Shown here piece by piece: positions 1-6,709 of a DNA stretch of 64,000 nt; the first letter of the stretch is position 1, and the number at the start of each line of letters is the position of its first letter. Made by a program: the position numbers and the translations under genes. Under the pieces are notes generated by a model. The model did not search any database and had not been told where the DNA came from. It saw only the letters and a program-made list of their open reading frames with translations. The stretch covers positions 1 through 64,000 of the forward strand of contig CANRGH010000008.1 of the NCBI GenBank assembly GCA_947630135.1. The letters are read 5' to 3'. This DNA is from an uncultured Monoglobus sp. (GTDB lineage: Bacteria; Bacillota; Clostridia; Monoglobales; Monoglobaceae).

Positions 1-54
1 GTAAGTATGGCAACATATTAAGCTGACCGATACTAATAGGTCGAGGGCTTGACC
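1..54 (+). rRNA. 23S ribosomal RNA, 3' end (partial)
   Basis: The first bases read as the conserved 3' end of bacterial 23S rRNA, with the run CTGACCGATACTAATAGG followed by TCGAGGGCTTGACC. The terminal GCTTGACC is the part that pairs with the 5' end of 23S rRNA in the mature molecule, so the gene is placed as ending near base 54. The rest of the gene lies outside the window. A 5S gene follows on the same strand. Confidence 0.93.
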
Positions 55-308
55 TCAACGTAGAGATTAGTGATTAGAGAATAGCGAATAGGGCTGTAAC
101 GGTCACTGATGTCTGCGAAAAATATGTATGTGAGTAGTTGACTTACTCAAACTCTATTCAATTAGAAAACACGGTTTGCGCGAAAAACGCAGACAGGGAT
201 CCCAAAAAGCGCCAGCGAAGCGCACTTTTTGGGAAAGAGGAACGACCCCGAAACGGGCGAGACTTTTCTGCTAGCAGAAAAGCGAGCAAGTGTAGGGAGT
301 TGCGACGA
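55..308 (+). other. 23S-5S spacer with strong hairpins
   Basis: This stretch separates 23S and 5S and holds no credible gene. It begins with A/T-rich short repeats of the GATTAG/GAATAG type (about 66-91). It then carries a long stem at 200-234 (TCCCAAAAAG against CTTTTTGGGA with an inner GCGC/GCGC stem) and a perfect 20-base palindrome at 263-282. Such stems are plausible RNase processing sites in the rRNA precursor; that role is inferred. The ORFs that can be read here on both strands are low-complexity and run into 5S, so they are rejected. Confidence 0.6.
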
Positions 309-424
<116 letters not shown>

Positions 425-431
425 ATAATTC

Positions 432-468
432 AAAACCTCAACCTTTCGGTTGGGGTTTTAATTTTTTT
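432..468 (+). terminator. rRNA operon terminator
   Basis: An inverted repeat (AAAACCTCAACC, loop TTTC, GGTTGGGGTTTT) is followed by A and a run of seven T, a standard intrinsic terminator just after 5S. Confidence 0.85.
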
Positions 469-491
469 CAATTGTGTTTTTCAATTAGAAT

Positions 492-707
492 TTAATTTAA
501 TACGCTGCCAATAATGCGCTTACCATTAAGAGGCGTTAAGACAAATGTTGTTGTGTCATGATTGTTTGTAAACGCAACGGAATCAATATTAAATTTTCTT
601 CCATATTCGTCAATAAGAATATCCCCGGTTTTTTTGTCGGTATTAAACTTATCAACTGTTACGGTAAATAAATTGCAGATTGTCTCGTTTTCAATAACTT
701 TCATCAT
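492..707 (-). CDS. Small hypothetical protein (71 aa)
   Basis: The 71-residue product has no signal peptide, membrane segment or motif that I recognise. It is acidic to neutral with a predicted mix of strands (for example DILIDEYGRKFNIDSVAF). Reality of the gene is supported by a promoter upstream on the minus strand (TTGACA, 16-bp spacer, TATAAT) and a GAGGTA ribosome site. There are two adjacent ATG codons, and the second (at 704) has the better spacing, so the true product may be one residue shorter. It lies alone, facing the rRNA terminator. The function is unknown. Confidence 0.5.
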   Translation of the reverse strand: MMKVIENETICNLFTVTVDKFNTDKKTGDILIDEYGRKFNIDSVAFTNNHDTTTFVLTPLNGKRIIGSVLN

Positions 708-739
708 AACTATACCTCGTGAGTATATTTCTTAATTTT

Positions 740-767
740 ATTATAGTGCCATTCCCCGAATTGTCAA
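740..767 (-). promoter_or_regulatory. Promoter of the small hypothetical gene
   Basis: On the minus strand, TTGACA (762-767) and TATAAT (740-745) are separated by 16 bp and lie about 33 bp before the start codon. Confidence 0.6.
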
Positions 768-814
768 CTGTTTTATCGCATGACTTCTCCATGCGTTGTA
801 AAAATTATTAATTA

Positions 815-843
815 TTGTTTAATTTAAAACTTTGTGATATAAT
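815..843 (+). promoter_or_regulatory. Duplicated promoter (copy of the acetyltransferase promoter)
   Basis: TTGTTT (815-820), a 17-bp spacer and TATAAT (838-843). The spacer and flanks are nearly identical to the promoter at 2338-2366, so this promoter was copied together with the 5' end of the acetyltransferase gene. It now lies upstream of a hicA remnant and hicB and could drive hicB. Confidence 0.6.
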
Positions 844-859
844 ATTATGTGGTGATAGT

Positions 860-955
860 ATGCGAACGGAAAATATTACCGCGGAGTTTGCGGATATGGA
901 CAAATTTATTGAGCTTAATACCGAGGCGTTTCCAAAAATGATTTTCCCGAAATAA
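860..955 (+). pseudogene. Truncated 5' copy of the GNAT acetyltransferase gene
   Basis: The first 26 codons match the start of the intact acetyltransferase gene at 2383 almost codon for codon (MRTENITAEFADMDKFIELN against MRTENITADFADMDKFIELN, then TEAFPK in both). The similarity stops at about base 937 and the reading frame ends at a TAA at 953-955, giving a 31-codon fused ORF. The GGTGATAGT stretch before the ATG is also copied. This is a partial duplication whose 3' junction falls in a toxin gene remnant. It is unlikely to make a working enzyme. Confidence 0.8.
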
Positions 956-1062
956 TAAATATTCAGCCGGATGGAAACAAAGCGAAGGCTTATCAGGTAA
1001 GGCAGATAAGAAATATTGTTTATAAGTATCATTTAGGAGGTGCTGATGATGCCCAAATATGA
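940..1062 (+). pseudogene. hicA: 3' remnant of a HicA-type toxin gene
   Basis: In one frame this segment reads PEIINIQPDGNKAKAYQVRQ, then about 17 more residues, ending at the TGA at 1060-1062. That resembles the C-terminal part of HicA-family mRNA interferase toxins of the INxQ...KAKxYQV type. The N-terminal half, including the catalytic histidine region, is missing and is replaced by the duplicated acetyltransferase 5' end in a different frame. The remnant overlaps the start of hicB, as toxin and antitoxin genes often do. The family assignment rests on recalled sequence pattern and position, so it is probable and not certain. Confidence 0.6.
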
Positions 1063-1258
1063 GGTTATTATTTATTGGAGCGAACAGGATAACGCTTTTA
1101 TAGCGGAAGTTCCGGAGCTTCCGGGCTGTATGGCGGACGGGAAAACATATCAGGATGTTATAAAAAATACGGAAGTTGTAATTGATGAATGGATCGAGAC
1201 GGCCAAGGAGCTCGGCAGAGAGATCCCTCAGCCCAAGGGACGTCTTATGTACGCGTAA
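1046..1258 (+). CDS. hicB: HicB-family antitoxin, apparently orphan
   Basis: This is a protein of about 70 residues with the HicB/UPF0150 pattern: a strand-rich start (YEVIIYWSEQDNAFIAEVPE) followed by LPGCMADGKTYQD and a helix, then VIDEWIETAKELG and a PxPKGRLMYA end. In this family the domain folds like a partly degraded RNase H and blocks HicA. No DNA-binding ribbon-helix-helix is present at the C-terminus. AGGAGG at 1035-1040 favours ATG 1046 or 1049; a GTG at 1040 overlaps the ribosome site and is unlikely. The upstream toxin gene is broken, so the antitoxin appears to have outlived its partner. Confidence 0.75.
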   Translation: MMPKYEVIIYWSEQDNAFIAEVPELPGCMADGKTYQDVIKNTEVVIDEWIETAKELGREIPQPKGRLMYA

Positions 1259-1303
1259 CGGATAGTATTTTAAAGCCAAACAATAAAATTTGGACTACGC
1301 ATA

Positions 1304-1336
1304 CCTCAACCAAATGGTAGGGGTTTTAATTTTTGA
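1304..1336 (+). terminator. Probable terminator after hicB
   Basis: CCTCAACC and GGTAGGGG can form an 8-bp imperfect stem with loop AAAT, followed by TTTTAATTTTT. It resembles the 5S terminator in sequence. One mismatch and one G-U pair lower the certainty. Confidence 0.5.
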
Positions 1337-1406
1337 TAAAATTTGTGCGGGAAAAGACGCGCATTATGTTTTTGTTTCTGCTATAATCATAATCGGAGGT
1401 GAGCAG

Positions 1407-2252
1407 ATGGATATTTTAAAACAGCTCAACGCGGTCATATGTTATGTCGAGAAAAATCTGGATGGGGAGATCAGTCCGGACATGATTTCCCGCGCGGCAT
1501 GCACGAATTATGACAGCTTTTGCAGGTTCTTCAGCTATATAACCGGAATGACGCTTTCGGAATATATTCGCAAAAGGCGGCTGACAAAGGCCGCTTACGA
1601 TCTGCGGCAAGGCGGCGAAAAAATAATCGATATCGCCGTAAAATACGGTTATTCCAGAGCCGACGCGTTTGCAAGAGCTTTTGTGAGGCAGCATGGGATC
1701 CCGCCGGCGGCGGCAAAAGATATATCGGCTCCTCTTAAAATATATCCGCCTGTTTCATTTCACATTATATTTAAAGGAGCAAAAGAGATGAATATGCGTA
1801 TTGTTGAAACAAAAGAAATTGAAGTGTATGGCATTTCCCGCGAGTTTGGCGGAGGAGCCGCGGAGAGATTTGAGCAGGAACATACTATGTGGAGTAATCA
1901 ATTTGATGATGTACCTTCGCAGCTTTGCGATGACCCGGTAGGCGTGTGGTATGGTATTTGGGACCACCGGCATTATATGATCGCGCGCGACAGTTCGGAC
2001 GTGACAGCGCCGTCACCTGAAAGGTATGTTATTCCGGCGGGTAAATACGCGGCTTTTACGACCAAAAAAGGCGGATTTGCGGGTAACGAGCTGCCCGCGC
2101 TGCGCGACTTGATCTTTAATTCATGGCTGCCCGACTCCGGATATGTTCAAAACGATGATATGGAGATCGAAGTATATCATTTGTTTGGTATCGACAAAGT
2201 TAGAAAAAAAGAAAGGTACTACGAAATTTGGGTACCGATAAAGGAAAAGTAA
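1407..2252 (+). CDS. AraC-family regulator with GyrI-like effector domain
   Basis: The protein has 281 residues. Residues 1 to about 108 form an AraC/XylS double helix-turn-helix (LSEYIRKRRLTKAAYDLRQG, then IIDIAVKYGYSRADAFARAF). Residues from about 126 to the end form a GyrI/SOUL-like ligand-binding domain (VWYGIWDHRHYMIARD, YVIPAGKYAAFTTKKG, DDMEIEVYHLFGIDKV). This order is that of the Rob/BmrR-like regulators that sense small hydrophobic or toxic compounds; the ligand is not predictable here. The ATG at 1407 is chosen over an upstream in-frame codon because CGGAGGTGAG lies 7 bp before it. A TATAAT at 1382-1387 may be its -10 box, but no good -35 is visible. Confidence 0.85.
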   Translation: MDILKQLNAVICYVEKNLDGEISPDMISRAACTNYDSFCRFFSYITGMTLSEYIRKRRLTKAAYDLRQGGEKIIDIAVKYGYSRADAFARAFVRQHGIPPAAAKDISAPLKIYPPVSFHIIFKGAKEMNMRIVETKEIEVYGISREFGGGAAERFEQEHTMWSNQFDDVPSQLCDDPVGVWYGIWDHRHYMIARDSSDVTAPSPERYVIPAGKYAAFTTKKGGFAGNELPALRDLIFNSWLPDSGYVQNDDMEIEVYHLFGIDKVRKKERYYEIWVPIKEK

Positions 2253-2269
2253 TATAATATTGTTGTTAA

Positions 2270-2293
2270 GGGCGGCATGTGGGTATGCCGCCC
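2270..2293. repeat. GGGCGG...CCGCCC interspersed palindrome, variant copy
   Basis: GGGCGGCAT, six bases, ATGCCGCCC forms a 9-bp perfect stem in the gap between the AraC gene and the acetyltransferase gene. Two related palindromes with a different centre occur at 13954-13972 and 57663-57681. It may also act as a weak terminator for the AraC gene, though no T run follows. Confidence 0.6.
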
Positions 2294-2337
2294 TACAATG
2301 TGAGGCGGAAGCCAAACGGGCGGATTATATCTGTACC

Positions 2338-2366
2338 TTGTTTAATTTAAAACTTTGTGTTATAAT
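2338..2366 (+). promoter_or_regulatory. Promoter of the GNAT acetyltransferase gene
   Basis: TTGTTT (2338-2343), a 17-bp spacer and TATAAT (2361-2366) lie 17 bp before the start codon. The expected transcript begins only a few bases before the ATG, so the leader is very short. Confidence 0.65.
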
Positions 2367-2382
2367 TATATATGGTGATAGT

Positions 2383-2922
2383 ATGCGAACAGAAAATATA
2401 ACCGCGGACTTCGCGGATATGGACAAATTTATTGAGCTGAATACCGAGGCGTTTCCGAAGCAGGAGAGAGTGCCCGTTAAAAATTTTTTAAAAATGGCGA
2501 AGGAGGGGCTTATTGACCTTATCGCTGTGTATGACGGGGAGGCTTTTGTCGGATTCTGCGCGGTCATGTCGGATGCGCCGACGGCGTATTTGTGTTATTT
2601 CGCAGTGGAAAAGAGCCTGCGCTGCCGTGGATACGGAGGAAAAATTCTTGAGCTGCTGCGCGAAAAATACGCGGGCTGTCAAGTGGTGCTTGATCTTGAG
2701 CTTGTCGACGATAGCGCGCCCAACAATGAGCAGCGGATAACCCGCCGCGATTTCTATTTGCGCAACGGTTTTTATCCCACCGGATACGGCATGGCTTATT
2801 TCGGAATGGAATTTGAGCTGCTGTGCGGCGGCCCAAATTTTGATATGAAAGATTTTATGCGCATTATCGACAAACTTAAAGCCAAAAACTTCCGACCCCG
2901 CGTGTTTGAGGTGGATATATAA
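2383..2922 (+). CDS. GNAT-family N-acetyltransferase
   Basis: The 179-residue protein matches the Gcn5-related acetyltransferase fold: an N-terminal strand-helix (ADMDKFIELNTEAFPKQERV), a central strand pair (LIAVYDGEAFVGFCAVMSD), the acetyl-CoA loop CRGYGGKILELL (about residues 86-97) in place of the canonical Q/RxxGxG/A, and a C-terminal FYLRNGFYPTGYGM. Such enzymes transfer an acetyl group from acetyl-CoA to an amine; the substrate is not predictable. The start is ATG 2383, supported by GGTGATAGT just before it, although the frame is open further upstream. The promoter and first 26 codons are duplicated at 815-937. It has its own promoter and no operon partner. Confidence 0.85.
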   Translation: MRTENITADFADMDKFIELNTEAFPKQERVPVKNFLKMAKEGLIDLIAVYDGEAFVGFCAVMSDAPTAYLCYFAVEKSLRCRGYGGKILELLREKYAGCQVVLDLELVDDSAPNNEQRITRRDFYLRNGFYPTGYGMAYFGMEFELLCGGPNFDMKDFMRIIDKLKAKNFRPRVFEVDI

Positions 2923-2949
2923 TAACGCGAAAAGTTTAGTAGAGCAAGA

Positions 2950-3315
2950 TCACTTTTTCTTTTTACTCCCCGCGAGGTCGTGGCTCATGGCGAGGTGGGT
3001 GTATATCATCTCATCGGCCGCGCCGTCGAGAAGTATGGTTATCCAGTGTTCCTTGTTCATATGATAGGCGGGGAACACGCCGTCGCTCATTCTCGCTGAG
3101 CCTATCATAAGCGGGTCGCACTTCACATCTATTATGTCAGCCTCGTCATTTGAGTCAAGGCCGAGCTTGTCTTTTGTTATATTCATTATCACTGCGAACC
3201 ATTTGTTGTTGTCCGCGCGACGCAAAACCGCGTAAGCGGGATATCTTTTCCATAAATATTCGGGCTTTGCGCCGAATTTTTCGGCTGCGTATTTAAAGAT
3301 CGCGTCTCTGTTCAT
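2950..3315 (-). CDS. MmcQ/YjbR family protein
   Basis: The 121-residue product has the YjbR fold signature: an N-terminal helix with FGAKPEYLWKRYPAYAVLRR, a strand segment NKWFAVIMNI, then IIDVKCDPLMIGSARMSDG and PAYHMNKEHWITILLDG ending in a helix. The length fits the family. YjbR-like proteins have a double-wing fold seen in some DNA-binding proteins, but a cellular role is not established. The ATG at 3315 is preceded by TTGAGGTGTTG, which fits a ribosome site; a longer upstream frame is low-complexity and rejected. It is transcribed away from the glutamate synthase operon from its own promoter. Confidence 0.85.
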   Translation of the reverse strand: MNRDAIFKYAAEKFGAKPEYLWKRYPAYAVLRRADNNKWFAVIMNITKDKLGLDSNDEADIIDVKCDPLMIGSARMSDGVFPAYHMNKEHWITILLDGAADEMIYTHLAMSHDLAGSKKKK

Positions 3316-3333
3316 AATCAACACCTCAAAGCA

Positions 3334-3362
3334 ATTATACCATATCAAAACGGCTGTTTCAA
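3334..3362 (-). promoter_or_regulatory. Promoter of the MmcQ/YjbR gene
   Basis: On the minus strand TTGAAA (3357-3362), a 17-bp spacer and TATAAT (3334-3339) lie close before the start codon. Confidence 0.65.
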
Positions 3363-3471
3363 GAAGCGACAAAAAATTTATCAATGACCGTTTGAATAAA
3401 AAAACGCGGCGGTATTTAAACGGATACAAAAATACATATGATTTTGCCGCTTGTTTTGTGAAAAATTTTTG

Positions 3472-3500
3472 TTGACAATTTTTTTATATGGTGTTATACT
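3472..3500 (+). promoter_or_regulatory. Promoter of the glutamate synthase operon
   Basis: TTGACA (3472-3477), a 17-bp spacer and TATACT (3495-3500) form a near-consensus promoter. Transcription should start near 3507, giving a leader of about 110 nt before the first gene. Confidence 0.8.
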
Positions 3501-3516
3501 ATATAAACCGAACAAA

Positions 3517-3558
3517 GGCGTTCGTCTGCTCTGCGGAGCGGCGAACGCCAATTTTTTT
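3517..3558 (+). terminator. Leader terminator (putative attenuator) of the glutamate synthase operon
   Basis: GGCGTTCG and CGAACGCC form an 8-bp outer stem around a second stem (GCTC-TGCG-GAGC), followed by AA and seven T at 3552-3558. It lies between the promoter and the first gene, so any full-length transcript must read through it. Two weaker hairpins follow: CTCG/CGAG within 3560-3573, and CCGGG-GTCTG-CCCGG further on. This layout is what transcription attenuation looks like. The signal that would control it is unknown. Confidence 0.7.
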
Positions 3559-3617
3559 GCTCGGAATACGAGCTGTCCGGGGTCTGCCCGGTCGCTGTGT
3601 CGGAAGGAGAAAGAGCT

Positions 3618-4739
3618 ATGCTATTAAGAGAAGGCGAAAACGGCAACAGAATTCCCGCGGGATGCGCCATATCCGGCATTTTCTCAAAAAGCGGAACGAG
3701 AATTAACGGCAAACAGATAATCGACTCGATATCTGTTATGCACGACCGCTCAAACGGTTTGGGCGGCGGTTTTGCAGGATACGGAATTTATCCCGAATAC
3801 AAAAATCAGTATGCCTTCCACGTTTTCTACGAAACAAACGAGGCGAAGGAGATCTGCGAGAGGTACCTTGACCGTCATTTTGACGTTATCAACCTTTCAA
3901 AGATCCCGATAACGCGAATTCCCGAGATCAAGGATGAGCCCTTGATCTGGAGATATTTTGTCGATCCTCTGCGCACCCGTCTCGCCGCGTCGCAGCTTGA
4001 CGAGAAGGAATATGTTGTGCGCTGCGTCAACAGGATCAACACCAAGCTTGACGGCTGCTATGTGTTCTCATGCGGAAAGAACATGGGCGTTTTCAAGGCC
4101 GTGGGCTTCCCCGAGGACGTTGGCAAATTTTACAGATTAAACGAGTATGACGGATATTGTTGGACGGCGCACGGACGCTACCCGACAAACACCCCCGGCT
4201 GGTGGGGCGGCGCGCACCCGTTCGCGATGCTTGACTATTCAATCGTGCACAACGGCGAGATCTCGTCATATGACGCCAACCGCCGCTTTATTGAGATGTA
4301 CGGATACAAGTGCAACCTTTTGACCGATACCGAGGTCATAACATACATAACCGATTATCTGCTCCGCAAGAAAAAGCTGACGCTTGAGGAAATGGCCGCG
4401 GTTGTCGCGGCGCCGTTCTGGTCAACGATCGACCACATGGAGGAGCCCGAGCGCAGCCGCTACAAGTTCCTGCGCAACACGTTCAGCAGTCTGCTTATCA
4501 CCGGCCCGTTTTCGATCCTGCTGGGCTTCACCGGCGGCATGATGGCCTTGAACGACAGACTCAAGCTGCGCAGCATGGTCGTCGGAGAGAAGGACGACAT
4601 GGTTTACATCGCCAGTGAGGAATGTGCCATGCGCGTGATCGAGCCAAATCTTGACAACATCTGGTCGCCGCGCGGCGGCGAGCCGGTCATCGTGCGCCTT
4701 TACGACGAGGCGATGGAAGAAATCGGAGGTGACGAATAA
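3618..4739 (+). CDS. Glutamate synthase, glutamine amidotransferase subunit
   Basis: The 373-residue protein is the class II glutamine amidotransferase part of glutamate synthase as a separate subunit. It releases ammonia from glutamine for 2-oxoglutarate amination. Cys16 in PAGCAISGIFSKSG is the likely N-terminal nucleophile after processing. Typical motifs follow: MHDRSNGLGGGFAGYGIYPE, AHGRYPTNTPGWWGGAHPFA and YSIVHNGEISSYDANRRFIE. Bacterial GltB carries this domain fused to the FMN and GXGXG domains; here the three are separate genes, as in archaeal-type enzymes. ATG 3618 has AAGGAGAAAG 8 bp upstream; a GTG at 3597 is rejected. The stop overlaps the next start by one base (TAATG). Confidence 0.92.
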   Translation: MLLREGENGNRIPAGCAISGIFSKSGTRINGKQIIDSISVMHDRSNGLGGGFAGYGIYPEYKNQYAFHVFYETNEAKEICERYLDRHFDVINLSKIPITRIPEIKDEPLIWRYFVDPLRTRLAASQLDEKEYVVRCVNRINTKLDGCYVFSCGKNMGVFKAVGFPEDVGKFYRLNEYDGYCWTAHGRYPTNTPGWWGGAHPFAMLDYSIVHNGEISSYDANRRFIEMYGYKCNLLTDTEVITYITDYLLRKKKLTLEEMAAVVAAPFWSTIDHMEEPERSRYKFLRNTFSSLLITGPFSILLGFTGGMMALNDRLKLRSMVVGEKDDMVYIASEECAMRVIEPNLDNIWSPRGGEPVIVRLYDEAMEEIGGDE

Positions 4740-6244
4740 TGATACGCGACTATTTATACCCCGAATATGAGGCGGTGCGCAATCCCGATCTGTGCATAGG
4801 CTGCCGCGCCTGCGAGCGCCAGTGCTCAAACGAGGTCCACCGCTATGACGCCGATCTCGGCAAAATGGTGAGCGACAGCACAAGCTGCGTCGACTGCCAG
4901 AGATGCGTCTGTCTCTGCCCGACGCACGCTCTTAAAATAGTCAAGAGCGACCACACGTTCAAGATCAACGCCAACTGGACGAGCGAGGTCATAAGCGACG
5001 TTATCCGTCAGGCGGGCACCGGAGCGGTGCTGCTCTCGGCGATGGGAAATCCGAAGGAATATCCGGTATACTGGGACAAAATGCTGATCAACGCGTCTCA
5101 GGTGACTAACCCCTCGATCGACCCCCTGCGCGAGCCTATGGAGACAAAAACCTACCTCGGCAAAAAGTCGTCCGAAATAATAAGGGACAGGAACGGCAAC
5201 ATTGTTCCCGAGACGTCGCCTCAGCTTGAGCTTGAAACGCCGATAATGTTCTCGGCCATGTCCTACGGCTCGATAAGCTACAATGCCCACAAGAGTCTCG
5301 CCACGGCTGCCGAGGAGCTGGGAATTTTATACAACACCGGCGAGGGCGGCCTGCATGAGGACTTTTATCAGTACGGCCCGAACACGATCGTTCAGGTCGC
5401 GTCAGGACGTTTCGGCGTGCATGAGGATTATTTGAACGCGGGCGCCGCGATCGAGATCAAAATGGGTCAGGGCGCCAAGCCCGGAATAGGCGGACACCTG
5501 CCCGGCGAAAAAATCGTTGACGACATTTCAAAAACCAGAATGATCCCCGAGGGCACCGACGCCATATCCCCGGCGCCCCACCATGACATATATTCGATCG
5601 AGGACCTGCGTCAGTTGGTGTTCTCGCTGAAAGAGGCCAGCGACTACAAAAAGCCGGTCATCGTCAAGATCGCGGCCGTGCACAACGTGGCGGCGATCGC
5701 CAGCGGCATCGCCCGAAGCGGCGCGGACATAATCGCGATCGACGGCTATCGCGGCGGAACAGGAGCGGCTCCGAAGCGTATCCGCGACAATGTCGGAATT
5801 CCGATCGAGCTGGCGCTTGCCAGCGTTGACCAGCGCCTGCGCGACGAGGGCATCCGCGACGCGGTGTCGGTCGTTGTCGGCGGAAGCATAAGAAGCAGCG
5901 CCGACGTGGTAAAGGCGATAGCCTTGGGCGCCGACGCGGTGTATATTGCGACCTCGGCTCTTATCGCCTTGGGCTGCCACCTTTGCAGAAGCTGTCAGGC
6001 GGGCAAGTGCAACTGGGGCATAGCGACCCAGGTGCCCGAGCTTGTTAAGCGTCTGAATCCCGCGGACGGCAAAGAGCGGCTCGTGAACCTTGTTCACGCG
6101 TGGACGCATGAGATCAAAGAAATGATGGGCGGCATGGGCATCAACTCTATCGAGGCCCTGCGCGGCAACCGGCTTATGCTGAGAGGAATAGGACTCACCG
6201 ACAAAGAGCTTCAGATCCTCGGCATCAAGCACGCGGGCGAATAA
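4739..6244 (+). CDS. Glutamate synthase, FMN-binding synthase subunit with N-terminal ferredoxin domain
   Basis: The 501-residue protein starts with a two-cluster ferredoxin module (CIGCRACERQC, about residues 19-29, and CVDCQRCVCLCP, about 51-62). The FMN-binding glutamate synthase domain follows, where ammonia, 2-oxoglutarate and electrons give glutamate: MSYGSISYNAHKSLATAAEE, YNTGEGGLHEDFYQYGPNTI, IDGYRGGTGAAPKRIRDNVG and VVVGGSIRSSADVVKAIALG. The CHLCRSCQAGKCNWG segment matches the cysteines that bind the 3Fe-4S cluster of glutamate synthases. Electrons probably arrive from the ferredoxin-like and FAD proteins encoded next. It is translationally coupled to the amidotransferase gene. Confidence 0.94.
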   Translation: MIRDYLYPEYEAVRNPDLCIGCRACERQCSNEVHRYDADLGKMVSDSTSCVDCQRCVCLCPTHALKIVKSDHTFKINANWTSEVISDVIRQAGTGAVLLSAMGNPKEYPVYWDKMLINASQVTNPSIDPLREPMETKTYLGKKSSEIIRDRNGNIVPETSPQLELETPIMFSAMSYGSISYNAHKSLATAAEELGILYNTGEGGLHEDFYQYGPNTIVQVASGRFGVHEDYLNAGAAIEIKMGQGAKPGIGGHLPGEKIVDDISKTRMIPEGTDAISPAPHHDIYSIEDLRQLVFSLKEASDYKKPVIVKIAAVHNVAAIASGIARSGADIIAIDGYRGGTGAAPKRIRDNVGIPIELALASVDQRLRDEGIRDAVSVVVGGSIRSSADVVKAIALGADAVYIATSALIALGCHLCRSCQAGKCNWGIATQVPELVKRLNPADGKERLVNLVHAWTHEIKEMMGGMGINSIEALRGNRLMLRGIGLTDKELQILGIKHAGE

Positions 6245-6259
6245 GGAGGGCTGAGCGAT

Positions 6260-6697
6260 ATGAAAAGAATTTACGTTAATGAGGAATGGTGCCTCGGCTG
6301 CCATTTGTGCGAATATCAATGCGCCTTTGCCAATTCGGGCATAAGCGACATGGTAAAGGCCTTAAAAGGCAAAACAATTCACCCGAGAATTCAGGTCGAG
6401 GGCAACAACAGCGTGAGCTTCGCGGTCAACTGCCGCCACTGCAGCGACGCCCGCTGCGTGAAGGGCTGCATATCGGGCGCGCTGTCGCGCGATAAGGACG
6501 GAGTTGTGGTGATTGACACCGACAAATGCGTGGGCTGCTTCACCTGCATACTGTCCTGCCCTTACGGCGCGATAATGCCGTCAAGCGACCACTCGGTCGT
6601 TCAAAAGTGCCAGCTTTGCATGGATAACCAGGCGGGAGAGCCCGCCTGCGTGAAGGGCTGCCCCAACAGAGCGATAGTGTATGAGGAAAGGATTTAG
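6260..6697 (+). CDS. 4Fe-4S ferredoxin-type electron-transfer subunit
   Basis: The 145-residue protein has the four-cluster cysteine pattern of DMSO-reductase-type iron-sulfur subunits: CLGCHLCEYQCAFANSG near the start, CRHCSDARCVKGC, CVGCFTCILSCPYGAIMP, and a C-terminal CQLCMDNQAGEPACVKGCP. It has no signal peptide. Lying between the synthase and the FAD oxidoreductase genes, it most likely passes electrons between them. GAGGGCTGAGCG precedes the ATG. It begins 15 bases after the synthase stop. Confidence 0.9.
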   Translation: MKRIYVNEEWCLGCHLCEYQCAFANSGISDMVKALKGKTIHPRIQVEGNNSVSFAVNCRHCSDARCVKGCISGALSRDKDGVVVIDTDKCVGCFTCILSCPYGAIMPSSDHSVVQKCQLCMDNQAGEPACVKGCPNRAIVYEERI

Positions 6698-6709
6698 GGT
6701 GATATTATT

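Noticed and set aside
3450-3480. TTGTGAAAAATTTTTGTTGACA as a Rex operator before the glutamate synthase promoter
   Set aside because: Only the left half resembles the Rex half-site; the right half lacks the TTCACAA or TTAACAA symmetry.
3501-3617. Glutamine riboswitch or ANTAR-target leader before glutamate synthase
   Set aside because: I could not place the conserved core of the glutamine riboswitch, nor two hairpins with six-base loops of the ANTAR type. Only a terminator and small hairpins are supported.
5528-6319. 263-codon minus-strand ORF opposite the glutamate synthase FMN subunit
   Set aside because: It is a shadow of the conserved plus-strand gene, with no ribosome site or recognisable domain. 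Many such long shadows occur because the core is GC-rich.
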